From Flavobacterium sp. Root186 (GTDB lineage: Bacteria; Bacteroidota; Bacteroidia; Flavobacteriales; Flavobacteriaceae), in assembly GCF_001428525.1 (NCBI RefSeq), contig NZ_LMHW01000010.1:947853-1011852 (forward strand): a stretch of DNA of 64,000 bases, read 5' to 3'. Under the pieces are notes generated by a model. The model had not been told where the DNA came from, did no database searches, and saw only the letters and a program-made list of their open reading frames with translations. The stretch's first letter is position 1. Each line of letters begins with the position of its first letter. A program made the position numbers and the translations under genes. Shown here one piece after another: positions 27,731-35,944 of the stretch.

Positions 27731-28855
27731 TCAAATCTGTTTAATCTGCACACACGAAACGTTTTCCATTTTAATTTCTTTTCCTGTTTTCTTCAATAAT
27801 CCGGTTATAAGATTTCTTTTAAAAACAATAATATTTCCTGTAATTACATTTGTGGCAACTAAAAATTTTCCGGTTTCATCGATTGCAAAAACTCTTGGAT
27901 GTTTACCTAAAGTCGATTGATAGCCAATGTTTTTCAATAATCCATTTTCATCAATTGAAAAGATGGCAATGTTATTTTCTTTTCCGCGATTTGTGGCATA
28001 AAGAAACTTTCCATCCGGCGAAATATGAATGTCAGAACTCTCGAAACCTTCTTTTATTTTATCAGGATGTGTTGCGATGCGCTGAATTTTATTCAAAACA
28101 CCATTTTCATAATTATAGACACTTATCTGCCCCGCCATTTCTTCAATGCAATACCCGAATTTTTGATTCGGATGAAAAGTAAAATGCCTTGGTCCGGCTT
28201 CTAAATCAGTTTTTGTAAATAGAGTTTGAGTTTCGGTTAAAGGCTGTTTTTTATTTTCATCAAAGGCATAACTGCGAATTTTATCGGCACCTAAATCCGG
28301 TAAAAATAAATAATCGAATTGAGGCGAAAATACTGCCGAATGAACATGAGATCTCGTTTGTCTTTCTTTGTGTGTGCTTCCGTCTGTGTATTGGAAATTC
28401 TGCGCAATAGAATCAATTTTTCCATTTTCCAGAATTGGGAAAACCGAAATACTTCCTTCCGTATAATTAGCATTTGCAATCCATTTTCCGCTTCTATGAA
28501 CGGTAACATAAACCGGATTTTCACCGCCGCTTCTTTGGCTATTTAAAAAAGTCAGACTTTTATTTTCGGGATTAAATTCAAAACTGCTTATACTTCCGGC
28601 ATTTGGTGTTTTGGTATCCGTGCAGGCGTAAACATATTTTCCATTTGGAGAAACGGTCAAATACGACGGATTTATAATATTTTTTGCCGAGGTTATTTTG
28701 GTCAGTTTTCCGTTTAAAGTATCTAATTGATAAACCTGAATTGCTTCTGCAGCTTTATCTCGATTGTATGATCCTAAAAATATATAGGTATTTTGAGAAA
28801 ACATGCTGCATGTTATCAGAAATGCAATCGTAAGGAAGTTTATTTTTTGTGTCAA
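27731..28855 (-). CDS. Lactonase family (YkgB/Pgl-type) beta-propeller, exported
   Basis: A 374-residue protein has a signal peptide (about 1-21). A seven-bladed propeller of the 6-phosphogluconolactonase Pgl/YkgB type follows: NPSYLTVSPNGKYVYACTDT, SHVHSAVFSPQFDYLFLPDLG, GPRHFTFHPNQKFGYCIEE, DIHISPDGKFLYATNRG, HPRVFAIDETGKFLVATN. The family contains 6-phosphogluconolactonases and muconate-cycloisomerase-like proteins. An exported form suggests a periplasmic sugar-lactone substrate, which is inference. Confidence 0.87.
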   Translation of the reverse strand: MTQKINFLTIAFLITCSMFSQNTYIFLGSYNRDKAAEAIQVYQLDTLNGKLTKITSAKNIINPSYLTVSPNGKYVYACTDTKTPNAGSISSFEFNPENKSLTFLNSQRSGGENPVYVTVHRSGKWIANANYTEGSISVFPILENGKIDSIAQNFQYTDGSTHKERQTRSHVHSAVFSPQFDYLFLPDLGADKIRSYAFDENKKQPLTETQTLFTKTDLEAGPRHFTFHPNQKFGYCIEEMAGQISVYNYENGVLNKIQRIATHPDKIKEGFESSDIHISPDGKFLYATNRGKENNIAIFSIDENGLLKNIGYQSTLGKHPRVFAIDETGKFLVATNVITGNIIVFKRNLITGLLKKTGKEIKMENVSCVQIKQI

Positions 28856-28878
28856 GGTTTTGTTTTTTGATATTAATT

Positions 28879-29409
28879 TTATGAAATGAGCGGCAGTCTA
28901 AAACCAAATACAGCCAATTCTCCCTGCATGAAATCTAAATCTAAAGATCTTTTAAAACCAAGTTTTTCATACATTTTCCAAGCTGTTTTCATGGCAAGCG
29001 TTGAATGAATAATAAGCTGTTTCTGATGGTTTTCAGTCGCTTTTTTAATGCATTCTAATGTCAAAAGTTTACCAATTCCTTTTCCGCGTGTATTGTTGTC
29101 AACACCCAATAACCGAAATCCGGCCGAGTTTTTTTCCTGAGTCGCAATTCCGCCTGAACCATAATATTGCATGTCATTAAAAAAAACAACTGCTCCAAGA
29201 ATAGTGTTATTCTCATCAACAGCGACTAAAAGTTCTGTTTCCGGATGATTGGTAAAATCACCAATATTACCCAGCATTTTATAATAATTAGGCTGTTCGT
29301 TTTCTTTTGGAAAACCTTCTAATTGCGAATAAACACGAATTAAAAGTTTTCCAATTTCTTCAAATTCTGAAGAAAAAGCGTTTCGAATAATATAGTTTGA
29401 ATTGTTCAT
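28879..29409 (-). CDS. GNAT family N-acetyltransferase
   Basis: The 176-residue acetyltransferase shows IIRNAFSSEFEEIGKLL at the start and an acetyl-CoA loop in FRLLGVDNNTRGKGIGKLL (R/Q-x-x-G-x-G/A). The C-terminal MYEKLGFKRS completes the fold. Substrate unknown. It lies between the lactonase and metallo-beta-lactamase-fold genes, with short words before it (29430-29465) that may separate transcripts. Confidence 0.87.
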   Translation of the reverse strand: MNNSNYIIRNAFSSEFEEIGKLLIRVYSQLEGFPKENEQPNYYKMLGNIGDFTNHPETELLVAVDENNTILGAVVFFNDMQYYGSGGIATQEKNSAGFRLLGVDNNTRGKGIGKLLTLECIKKATENHQKQLIIHSTLAMKTAWKMYEKLGFKRSLDLDFMQGELAVFGFRLPLIS

Positions 29410-29465
29410 GTTTTTAGTTTTCTGTCTCAGTCACAGTTTTCAATCTAAAATCTGCAATCTAAAAT

Positions 29466-30569
29466 TTACTTCACTCCTTTCCACCATTGTTTAAATTCCT
29501 GATTTTCATTTTTTAGTTCGACTAATTCTCCAATCATTGGTGTGATTAAAGGAATTGGATTTGCTGAATTTGCATTCAGTTCTGTCACTCTGATTAATGG
29601 TTCATCCCAGGAATGCAGCGACAAAGAAAACTTTGACGAATGCACCGGAAATACTCTTTTTGCTTTTAGATCCAGCATCGCCTGTATAACATCTTCCGGC
29701 ATATTATGAATGTATTTCCAGTTTTTATTGTATTGTCCGTTATCGATTAAAGCAATATCAAAAGGCCCGAATTTCTCGCCAATTTCTGCAAAATGCTTAT
29801 CGTAACCGCTGTCTCCGCCCAAATACATTTTAAAATCGTTAGTTTCTAAAACAAAAGAAGTCCAAAGCGTATTACAGCGTTTAAAACTTCTGCCTGAAAA
29901 ATGTCTTGACGGCGTTGTATAAAGCGTTAGATTTTTGTCTAACTCTATTTTTTCGTGCCAGTCTTTTTCGATAATATTTTCCGTTGGAAATCCCCAAAAC
30001 TCAAAATGCGAACCAACGCCAAGTGCCGTGATTACTTTTTTGGTTTTTGGTTTTAATTTGAGAATCGTTTCATAATCTAAATGGTCGTAATGATCGTGTG
30101 TAAGCAGTAAATAATCAATTTCCGGAAGATCATCAACCGTGTAAATATCTGTTCCTTTAAATGATTTTGTTGTGCCCGAAATAGGAGAGGCGTTGCCGCT
30201 AAAAACGGGATCGATTAAAAATCGTTTTCCTTCAAGCTGAATATAATAAGACGAATGTCCAAACCAAACTAAAATGTCCTGATTGAGTGGAATTTCATAT
30301 AAATTAGTTTTAATTGACGGAATTAAATCGGTAGGGGTTTTTCTATCGACTTTTTTGAAAATGAATTCAAATAAAACGCCTGCAAAACTAGCGCCTTCAG
30401 CAAGATCGGGTGTAAAGTTTTGGTTTTCGAATTTTCCGTTTTTATATTGAGGAGATTTTTCAATTAAAGCTAATCTTTCGCCGGAAGGCTTTTTTCCAAA
30501 TTTTGGATGTTGTAAAAAATTGTAAACGATAAGAACTATTACTAATAATAGAATTAAGAATGTGATCAT
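29466..30569 (-). CDS. Membrane-anchored metallo-beta-lactamase fold hydrolase (NAPE-PLD/UlaG-like)
   Basis: The 367-residue protein has one N-terminal membrane helix (residues 2-18). The catalytic motif THDHYDHLDYET (H158, H160, D162, H163) and later LGGDSGYDKHF and FPVHSSKFSLSLHSWDEP follow the layout of N-acyl-phosphatidylethanolamine phospholipase D-like and UlaG-like hydrolases. It probably binds two zinc or manganese ions and hydrolyses a phosphodiester or lactone facing the periplasm. It starts 2 bases before the DUF1801 stop, so it is co-transcribed with that gene. Confidence 0.87.
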   Translation of the reverse strand: MITFLILLLVIVLIVYNFLQHPKFGKKPSGERLALIEKSPQYKNGKFENQNFTPDLAEGASFAGVLFEFIFKKVDRKTPTDLIPSIKTNLYEIPLNQDILVWFGHSSYYIQLEGKRFLIDPVFSGNASPISGTTKSFKGTDIYTVDDLPEIDYLLLTHDHYDHLDYETILKLKPKTKKVITALGVGSHFEFWGFPTENIIEKDWHEKIELDKNLTLYTTPSRHFSGRSFKRCNTLWTSFVLETNDFKMYLGGDSGYDKHFAEIGEKFGPFDIALIDNGQYNKNWKYIHNMPEDVIQAMLDLKAKRVFPVHSSKFSLSLHSWDEPLIRVTELNANSANPIPLITPMIGELVELKNENQEFKQWWKGVK

Positions 30570-30571
30570 TT

Positions 30572-30994
30572 TTATTTTGAGGGATATAATTTTTGGACTT
30601 CTTCAATCGAAAGCAAAATTATCTTTTTTAAGATTTCGATGTCGATATCAGCTAATTTCTTGATATAAATACATGCTTTTGATACTTTGTATTTTCCCAG
30701 GTTTAAAAAAAGTTCTTCTCTCTTTTCTTCAGGTAAATAAAAATAAACTGTTGTAGCGGCTTTTCTGGGAGAAAAAGCAGCTAAAGGTGCGTCGCCTTCG
30801 TGTCCCGTGGCATATTTGTAATGATAAGTTCCAAAACCAATAATGCTTGGTCCCCACATTTTAGGTTCAAAACCTGTAATTGTTTTCATTATTTTTACCA
30901 ATTCAAAAGCATCATTTCTTTTTGCTTCGCTATCTACAGCATTTATAAAATCAATAACACTGCTTTGGGTTTCTGCTGTTTTATTCTTTGCCAT
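30572..30994 (-). CDS. DUF1801 family protein
   Basis: A 140-residue protein with the DUF1801 look: DFINAVDSEAKRNDAFELVKIM, EPKMWGPSIIGFGTYHYKYATG, AAFSPRKAATTVYFYLPEEK and KACIYIKKLADIDI. This is the YdhG-like branch with the W-G-P-S-I-I-G-F-G segment, which differs from the other two DUF1801 proteins here. It lies 6 bases after the serine hydrolase stop and 2 bases before the MBL-fold gene in reverse order, forming a three-gene run. Confidence 0.85.
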   Translation of the reverse strand: MAKNKTAETQSSVIDFINAVDSEAKRNDAFELVKIMKTITGFEPKMWGPSIIGFGTYHYKYATGHEGDAPLAAFSPRKAATTVYFYLPEEKREELFLNLGKYKVSKACIYIKKLADIDIEILKKIILLSIEEVQKLYPSK

Positions 30995-31000
30995 TGTCTT

Positions 31001-32050
31001 TTATTTTTGATGTACTAAATCGCTTTTCAGTAAAATATTTTTGATTTTAAATTCAGAAATATAAAACAAATTGCGGCTTTCGTTCATTTGGTTTTCTAAC
31101 ACAATTAAGCTGACATCGCTTTCCGGGAAATACAAATTTACGGAAGAAAACCCGTCGCCTAAACCCGTGTGGCCTATGTATTTTACAGCTTCTTTTTCGA
31201 TAATTTTAATTCCGTAACCATAACCTTCATCTGCTTTTCCGAAGAAATCATGCTGTGCCGATATATTATATTTCAGCATTAATTGATACGTTTTAGGTTT
31301 TAGGATTTTTCCTTTATGTAGATTGTTATTCCAAACCGATAAATCATTTACGGTAGAAACGACTCCGTCGGCTCCTAAACTTTGTGGTGTAATCTGCGAA
31401 GTTTTAACAGGATCAAACTTTCCATTTGAGTTAAAATATCCTGTAGCTAAATTTTGGGTTTTATCTTTAGCATAGCAAAATGTATTGTTCATTTTTAATT
31501 TCTTAAAAAGAGCATTAGCCACTTCAGTATAACTTTTTTTGGTGCTTAATTCAACAATTTTTTCAGCAAGGCTAAAGCTTAGATTTCCGTAACTAAACTG
31601 AGTTCCGGGTTTAAAAGCCAAAGGTTTTTGCAAATCGACAATTCCGTGTGTATGATTTAAAAGCTGATGAACCGTAACAGAATCTGCCCAGGATTGGGTT
31701 AATTCCGGAAGATATTTTTTAATCGGTGATTGTAAATCGACTTTACCTTTTTCAACTTCCAATAAAAGTAAAACAGCAGCAACCTGTTTGCTGTTTGACA
31801 TGATTTCGAATTGAGAGTTTACCGTTAAAGGTTTTTTGGTTTCAAAATTGGCAAAACCTTTTGCTTTTGAATATACTATTTTTCCATTTTTAGAAATCAA
31901 AACAACACCATTAAAAACAGGAGAAGTTGTATGCTCAACAATACTGTCAATCTTAGAAGTGTAATCATCTTTCTTTTGTGCAGATGAATGGCAGTATGAC
32001 AAAAGAAAAGTCAAAAGTAATAAAGTGGGAATTTTGTATTTAATGTTCAT
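31001..32050 (-). CDS. Serine hydrolase, class C beta-lactamase/penicillin-binding protein fold
   Basis: The 349-residue protein has an export signal ending near SSAQ. Active-site motifs are SNSK with S85 and K88 (SxxK), YGN with Y154, and HTG near residue 290 (YIGHTGLGDG). These match the beta-lactamase/D-peptidase/esterase superfamily. Roles in the family range from cell-wall peptidase to esterase; resistance is not implied. The TETRATRICOPEPTIDE extension sometimes found in relatives is absent. Confidence 0.87.
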   Translation of the reverse strand: MNIKYKIPTLLLLTFLLSYCHSSAQKKDDYTSKIDSIVEHTTSPVFNGVVLISKNGKIVYSKAKGFANFETKKPLTVNSQFEIMSNSKQVAAVLLLLEVEKGKVDLQSPIKKYLPELTQSWADSVTVHQLLNHTHGIVDLQKPLAFKPGTQFSYGNLSFSLAEKIVELSTKKSYTEVANALFKKLKMNNTFCYAKDKTQNLATGYFNSNGKFDPVKTSQITPQSLGADGVVSTVNDLSVWNNNLHKGKILKPKTYQLMLKYNISAQHDFFGKADEGYGYGIKIIEKEAVKYIGHTGLGDGFSSVNLYFPESDVSLIVLENQMNESRNLFYISEFKIKNILLKSDLVHQK

Positions 32051-32140
32051 TTTTTTTTTAGCCTCAGTTTTCAGTTTCGGTATTCAGTTTTCAGTCTCAG
32101 TTAATAATTTACAATTCACCATTTACAATTCACCATTAAT

Positions 32141-32509
32141 TCAAAACATTCCATTTTCATTAACCGTTTCAGACGGAATTGGCTGTCCTAAATCCCAGAG
32201 CTCTATGATTTTATCTGATTCGAATTTGAATATATGAACTACGACAAATCCCAGATCAGTTGAATTTTGTTTTAAATGCGAATGTACTGCCACCAAATTA
32301 TGTTCGGCTATGATATGATGAATTTTAAAAATCTTATTTGGATTTTTTCTTGCCGATTCTTCCATTGCCAGCATTAAAGTCTGGGCATCTCCTTTAAAAT
32401 GAACATTATGATGCCTGAAATTTTCGCCCACATAAAGCCTGAACGCTTCATGCGGATGCCCGCTTGCAGCAAGTTTTAAAAAGTTTTCTACGATTTCTTT
32501 TTTAGTCAT
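32141..32509 (-). CDS. SnoaL-like/NTF2-fold protein
   Basis: The 122-residue NTF2-like protein begins MTKKEIVENFLKLAASGHP, with YVGENFRHHNVHFKG and VVVHIFKFESDKIIELWDLGQPIP. These are typical of SnoaL-like aldol-condensation or cyclase-type small enzymes of unknown substrate. It lies between the serine hydrolase and an ArsR-like protein, with word repeats (cagttttcag, 32067-32138) on its 3' side. Confidence 0.8.
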   Translation of the reverse strand: MTKKEIVENFLKLAASGHPHEAFRLYVGENFRHHNVHFKGDAQTLMLAMEESARKNPNKIFKIHHIIAEHNLVAVHSHLKQNSTDLGFVVVHIFKFESDKIIELWDLGQPIPSETVNENGMF

Positions 32510-32567
32510 AATCTTCAGGATTAAACAGCAAACTAAGTTATGAAATTTAGAAGTACTTTTTTAATTA

Positions 32568-32603
32568 AAAAAACCTGAAAATTTTTATAAATCTTCAGGT
32601 TTT
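32568..32603 (-). terminator. Intrinsic terminator overlapping the end of the ArsR-like gene
   Basis: On the minus strand AAAACCTGAA pairs with TTCAGGTTTTT, followed by a T run. The first arm is inside the last codons of the gene (Lys-Pro-Glu), so the stem forms across the stop codon. Confidence 0.75.
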
Positions 32604-32800
32604 ATCTGGGTTATATCGATACCTAATTTTGTGAATTCTTTTTGGCCTAAATCGGTAATATAAAAGTGTTTATCAGTTGGGTTTTTCTTAGCGATCCATC
32701 CTTTTTCTGCAAAAGTTACAGCGAGCAGCTGACCCAGTTTTCCGCCAATATGTTCGTAGCACATTTTTGCCGGTTTTTGTTTTGAAGGTTTCTCATTCAT
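32585..32800 (-). CDS. Stand-alone C-terminal domain of ArsR-type regulators
   Basis: A 71-residue protein. The segment AKMCYEHIGGKLGQLLAVTFAEKGWI...FYITDLGQKEFTKLGID matches the effector half that follows the winged helix in one branch of ArsR regulators (C-Y-D-H-L-A-G-x-L-G). There is no helix-turn-helix in front of it: the upstream 10 bases lead directly into the membrane-protein stop. It may be a regulator partner, an inhibitor, or a decayed gene. The intact start and its own terminator favour a functional short protein. Confidence 0.6.
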   Translation of the reverse strand: MNEKPSKQKPAKMCYEHIGGKLGQLLAVTFAEKGWIAKKNPTDKHFYITDLGQKEFTKLGIDITQIKPEDL

Positions 32801-32810
32801 TTGCTGATTT

Positions 32811-33239
32811 TTAATATGCTGCTTTCTGCGTTTTTTTACAAACTAATTTCAACGCCAAATATGCCGTTGGAATATAAGCAAAAACCAAATCTACAAAGGT
32901 AAACCACATTGGTGCTGGCAGAGAGCAGACACTTACAATTCCGCCCAGTAAAAAGAAAGCTCCAATTACTAAGGCCAATTTCTTTTTATGATTAACAGCG
33001 ATTAAAGCTGTTGTAACTGCTCCTGCAAATGTTCCGATTGCATGAGCCAGAAATGGAAAAATAAAATGCTGTACTTCAAATAAATGCATTGTTTTCTGCA
33101 AACCTTCCATTGTTGTATTGTCGACTCCATCTGGCGGTGGAATAATAGAGTTACTGATTAAAATAATGCTCATGTTAACAATACTTCCAATAATAATTCC
33201 GGCAATAACAGCCAAAGTATTCCTTAAAACGGGATTCAT
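32811..33239 (-). CDS. Small conserved membrane protein
   Basis: The 142-residue protein has four predicted membrane helices: NTLAVIAGIIIGSIVNMSIILIS, FIFPFLAHAIGTFAGAVTTALIAV, LALVIGAFFLLGGIVSVCSL and FVDLVFAYIPTAYLALKLV. Relatives occur in Bacteroidota as hypothetical proteins. It precedes the ArsR-like gene by 10 bases, so the two are probably expressed together. Function unknown. Confidence 0.75.
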   Translation of the reverse strand: MNPVLRNTLAVIAGIIIGSIVNMSIILISNSIIPPPDGVDNTTMEGLQKTMHLFEVQHFIFPFLAHAIGTFAGAVTTALIAVNHKKKLALVIGAFFLLGGIVSVCSLPAPMWFTFVDLVFAYIPTAYLALKLVCKKTQKAAY

Positions 33240-33297
33240 AATTTTGATTTTATTGTTACGAATATAGGAAAATTATGTGTGTTTAGTCCGATTTTTT

Positions 33298-34212
33298 TTA
33301 GTTGAATGACTGTCTGAATTCTAAAGGGGAAATGTTTGTTTTTGTTTTGAATAATTTACTGAATGACTGCTGATGTTCAAAACCTAATTCATAGGCAATT
33401 TCGCTTACAGATGAGTTTGTGGTCGAAAGTTTTTCTTTTGCTTTTTCGATCAGTTTGTCATGTATGTGCTGCTGCGTGCTTTGACCGGTAAGATGCTTCA
33501 GTAATCCGCTTAAATAATTAGGAGATACATTTAGATTCTCGGCAATAAACTGAACTGTTGGTAAACCTTTTTTCGATAGGGAATCATCATTAAAATGTTC
33601 TTCGAGCAATTTTTCTAAACGAGCCAAAATCTCATGATTGCTTATTTTTCGTGTAATGAATTGTCGGTTATAAAAGCGCTCAGAATAAGTTAGAAGTAAT
33701 TCTATTTGTGCAATAATAACATCCTGGCTGAATTTATCGATATTAGACTGATATTCCTGCTGAATATTTTTCATGATATCAATAATCATTGTTTCTTCTT
33801 TATCAGAAAGATGCAATGCTTCGTAAACTGAATATCCAAAATACTCGTATTGTTTCATTTTCTGTGCAAGCGGCGTGTTCCATAAAAAATCAGGATGAAC
33901 TAGTAATGAATATCCGGTGTGCTGTAATTCAGAATTTCCTTCAATAGAAAAAACCTGACCGGGCGCAATAAACAATAAAACGCCTTCTTTAAAATCATAC
34001 TCCTGCTGTCCGTAACGCATTACGGCGTTAGCGTTTCTTTTTAATGCAATAGAGTAAAAATCGAGTATGAGGCTTTTAGGTTCCTGCTCGTTGAGAAATT
34101 TTAAATCCTCAAAATTATAAACGCTTACAAGCGGATGTTCAGGCTTTGGCAAATCCCGAAACTCATGAAATTCGCTGATACTTTTTATTCGATGTGGTTG
34201 TCGATTTGCCAT
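33298..34212 (-). CDS. AraC family transcriptional regulator
   Basis: This 304-residue regulator has an N-terminal cupin-like part (GVLLFIAPGQVFSIEGNSE). The C-terminal AraC domain contains TVQFIAENLNVSPNYLSGLLKHLTG and SEIAYELGFEHQQSFSKLFKTKT. It lies 12 bases after the NmrA-like gene on the same strand, and so is probably co-transcribed with it; a dyad upstream of that gene could be its own site. Confidence 0.92.
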   Translation of the reverse strand: MANRQPHRIKSISEFHEFRDLPKPEHPLVSVYNFEDLKFLNEQEPKSLILDFYSIALKRNANAVMRYGQQEYDFKEGVLLFIAPGQVFSIEGNSELQHTGYSLLVHPDFLWNTPLAQKMKQYEYFGYSVYEALHLSDKEETMIIDIMKNIQQEYQSNIDKFSQDVIIAQIELLLTYSERFYNRQFITRKISNHEILARLEKLLEEHFNDDSLSKKGLPTVQFIAENLNVSPNYLSGLLKHLTGQSTQQHIHDKLIEKAKEKLSTTNSSVSEIAYELGFEHQQSFSKLFKTKTNISPLEFRQSFN

Positions 34213-34224
34213 AGCCTAAATTAC

Positions 34225-35121
34225 CTATTTTTGATTATATATTGCTGCAAATTCTTTCGCATATTCTGCCAGCTTTGTTTTTCCTAAAACTGCCGGTTTG
34301 TTTTTATAATAATCTTCGCCCAATAAACCGCTGTAAAGTGCAGCGTACATTTCTACCAGACCTGCTGCGATTTTTGGCTGCATTCCTACCGAAATTAATC
34401 CGTTTAGGACTTCTTCATCGCTTATAAACTGCCATTTTAAATCTGGTTTTCCAATTGCTGTTCCTAAAATTTGAGCTGTTTCGTGTCCGTTTAATTCTTC
34501 ACTGGCTACATAACGAACTTTTTTTCCGTCAAGCGGAGTTGTAAGCTCTTCGGCAATAGCTTCTGCAATATCATTTGGAGAAACCCACGGAATTAATTCA
34601 TCGGCACCATAATTTGCCGAAATAAATCCTTGATTTTTAATCGCAGGAATGTAAGCGAGTAAATTGTAATAAAAAGAAGTAGGACGCATAAACGTAATCG
34701 AAACATCTGAAAGTTGATTTAAAACTGCTTCGATTTCGTTGTAACGCTGAATAATTCCTGATTTTTCTTTTAAATGTGCGCCAATACTGCTGAGGAATAC
34801 AACGCGTTTTACACCAGATTGTTTAATAGCTTCGGCATAACTGTTTCCGATTTTGCGTGTAAAAACATCTAAATCTAAATTCGGGTCAAAATAATTGGCA
34901 CGCGGAATCATGCAGTAAACGGCGTCTGCGCCTGTAAATGTTTTAGTTAAAAAATCTACATCTTCGACAGAACCAATAGCAGCTTTTGCACCTAAGGTTT
35001 CGATTTCTTGTGTTCTTTCGTTACTGCTGGCAATTACGGTAACGGAATGTCCTTTTTGGATTAATTCTTTTGCCAAAGGCTTGCTGATGTTCCCTAGAGA
35101 ACCTGTAATTATAATTTTCAT
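34225..35121 (-). CDS. NmrA-like NAD(P)-binding protein
   Basis: A 298-residue atypical short-chain dehydrogenase has nucleotide-binding ITGSLGNISKPLAKELIQKG at the start and FMRPTSFYYNLLAYIPAIK later. This fits the NmrA/QorB-like family: NAD(P)H-dependent reductases or redox-sensing proteins without the full catalytic YxxxK. It is first in a two-gene run with the AraC gene. Confidence 0.85.
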   Translation of the reverse strand: MKIIITGSLGNISKPLAKELIQKGHSVTVIASSNERTQEIETLGAKAAIGSVEDVDFLTKTFTGADAVYCMIPRANYFDPNLDLDVFTRKIGNSYAEAIKQSGVKRVVFLSSIGAHLKEKSGIIQRYNEIEAVLNQLSDVSITFMRPTSFYYNLLAYIPAIKNQGFISANYGADELIPWVSPNDIAEAIAEELTTPLDGKKVRYVASEELNGHETAQILGTAIGKPDLKWQFISDEEVLNGLISVGMQPKIAAGLVEMYAALYSGLLGEDYYKNKPAVLGKTKLAEYAKEFAAIYNQK

Positions 35122-35135
35122 AAGTTCTAAATTTT

Positions 35136-35166
35136 GATGTTACAAAGTTGCGCAACATCAAAAATA
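35136..35166 (-). promoter_or_regulatory. Putative promoter with overlapping dyad upstream of the NmrA-like gene
   Basis: TATTTTTG (minus strand, 35159-35166) fits the -7 element. Immediately downstream, GATGTT (35136-35141) and AACATC (35154-35159) form a dyad that includes the TTGCGCAA palindrome. The position between -7 and the start codon suits a repressor or autoregulatory site. No clear TTTG element is seen upstream. Confidence 0.4.
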
Positions 35167-35206
35167 TAGGTGTAGCCAAATCTACTATTGTTGTAGCTTA
35201 AAAAAG

Positions 35207-35331
35207 GTTCTAAGTTACTGAGGTGCTAAGGTTCTAAGGTTTTGCTTTTGTGCCCACGGATTTTACAGATGAAATGGATTTTCACTAGTTACCTTTTTAG
35301 AATCGTTTTAATCCGTGAAACCCGTGGGCTA
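35207..35331. repeat. Composite word repeat: aaggttctaagg words plus CCCACGG inverted repeat
   Basis: The left part iterates CTAAGGTT-like words. The right part pairs GCCCACGGATT (35252-35262) with AATCCGTG...CCCGTGGGC (35309-35329). It lies 3' of the SRPBCC gene on the minus strand. Confidence 0.7.
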
Positions 35332-35341
35332 AATCAATCGC

Positions 35342-35827
35342 TTAATGTTCAGATAATTTTTTTTCGTTTTCGGTTTGGGGTTTTCCGGTTGCGTTTGGTT
35401 CGCCTTTTCCTGTTTCAATTAATTTTTTAAGGCTGTTTTGGATATAATTTGTCCAGGCATCACGGCATATTTCAAAACATTCATATTCTTGATTTAAACC
35501 AAAATGGGTAAAACGAAGTTCAGTTTTTCCATCTTTTTCAGTGATTTCAAAAGTTGGTTTTGTTCCTGTCCATTCCGTTTTATCTTCGGTAAATTTGAAA
35601 TAGTTTTCTTCAACCAGCCAAACAATTTTCTGATTCGGAATTACTTCTGTCAATTTAATTTTACAGCGGTGAATATCTTCATAATGATAATTAAATTCAT
35701 CATTTTGTTTCGCTGTATTTCCTTCAATTTCTTCTGACCACCAGCCGCGGACATTAGTAACGGCATTAAAAACTTCCTCCGGAGATTGATTGACTAATAT
35801 TGCTGTAGTAAAATCTGATGCACTCAT
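35342..35827 (-). CDS. SRPBCC/AHSA1-domain protein
   Basis: The 161-residue START-like protein begins FTTAILVNQSPEEVFNAVTNVRGWW, has ENYFKFTEDKTEWTGTKPTFEI, and ends in ICRDAWTNYIQNSLKKLIETGKG. A -7-like TAAATTTG lies 25 bases upstream. I start at MSASDFTT; a longer frame adds 9 residues without support. Family members bind hydrophobic ligands; the function here is unknown. Confidence 0.83.
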   Translation of the reverse strand: MSASDFTTAILVNQSPEEVFNAVTNVRGWWSEEIEGNTAKQNDEFNYHYEDIHRCKIKLTEVIPNQKIVWLVEENYFKFTEDKTEWTGTKPTFEITEKDGKTELRFTHFGLNQEYECFEICRDAWTNYIQNSLKKLIETGKGEPNATGKPQTENEKKLSEH

Positions 35828-35944
35828 TTTTATGATTTTTAAGTTGTATATCAAATTTATTCTTTAAAAATCAATAAGTTAGGTTTTAATAAGACAATTA
35901 TGAGGTGTATTTCGGACAAAGTTTAATCAGGAATTATTTGCTAT

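Noticed and set aside
27546..27920. A 124-codon frame on the plus strand
   Set aside because: It crosses the two-tier inverted repeat and lies antisense to the lactonase gene end.
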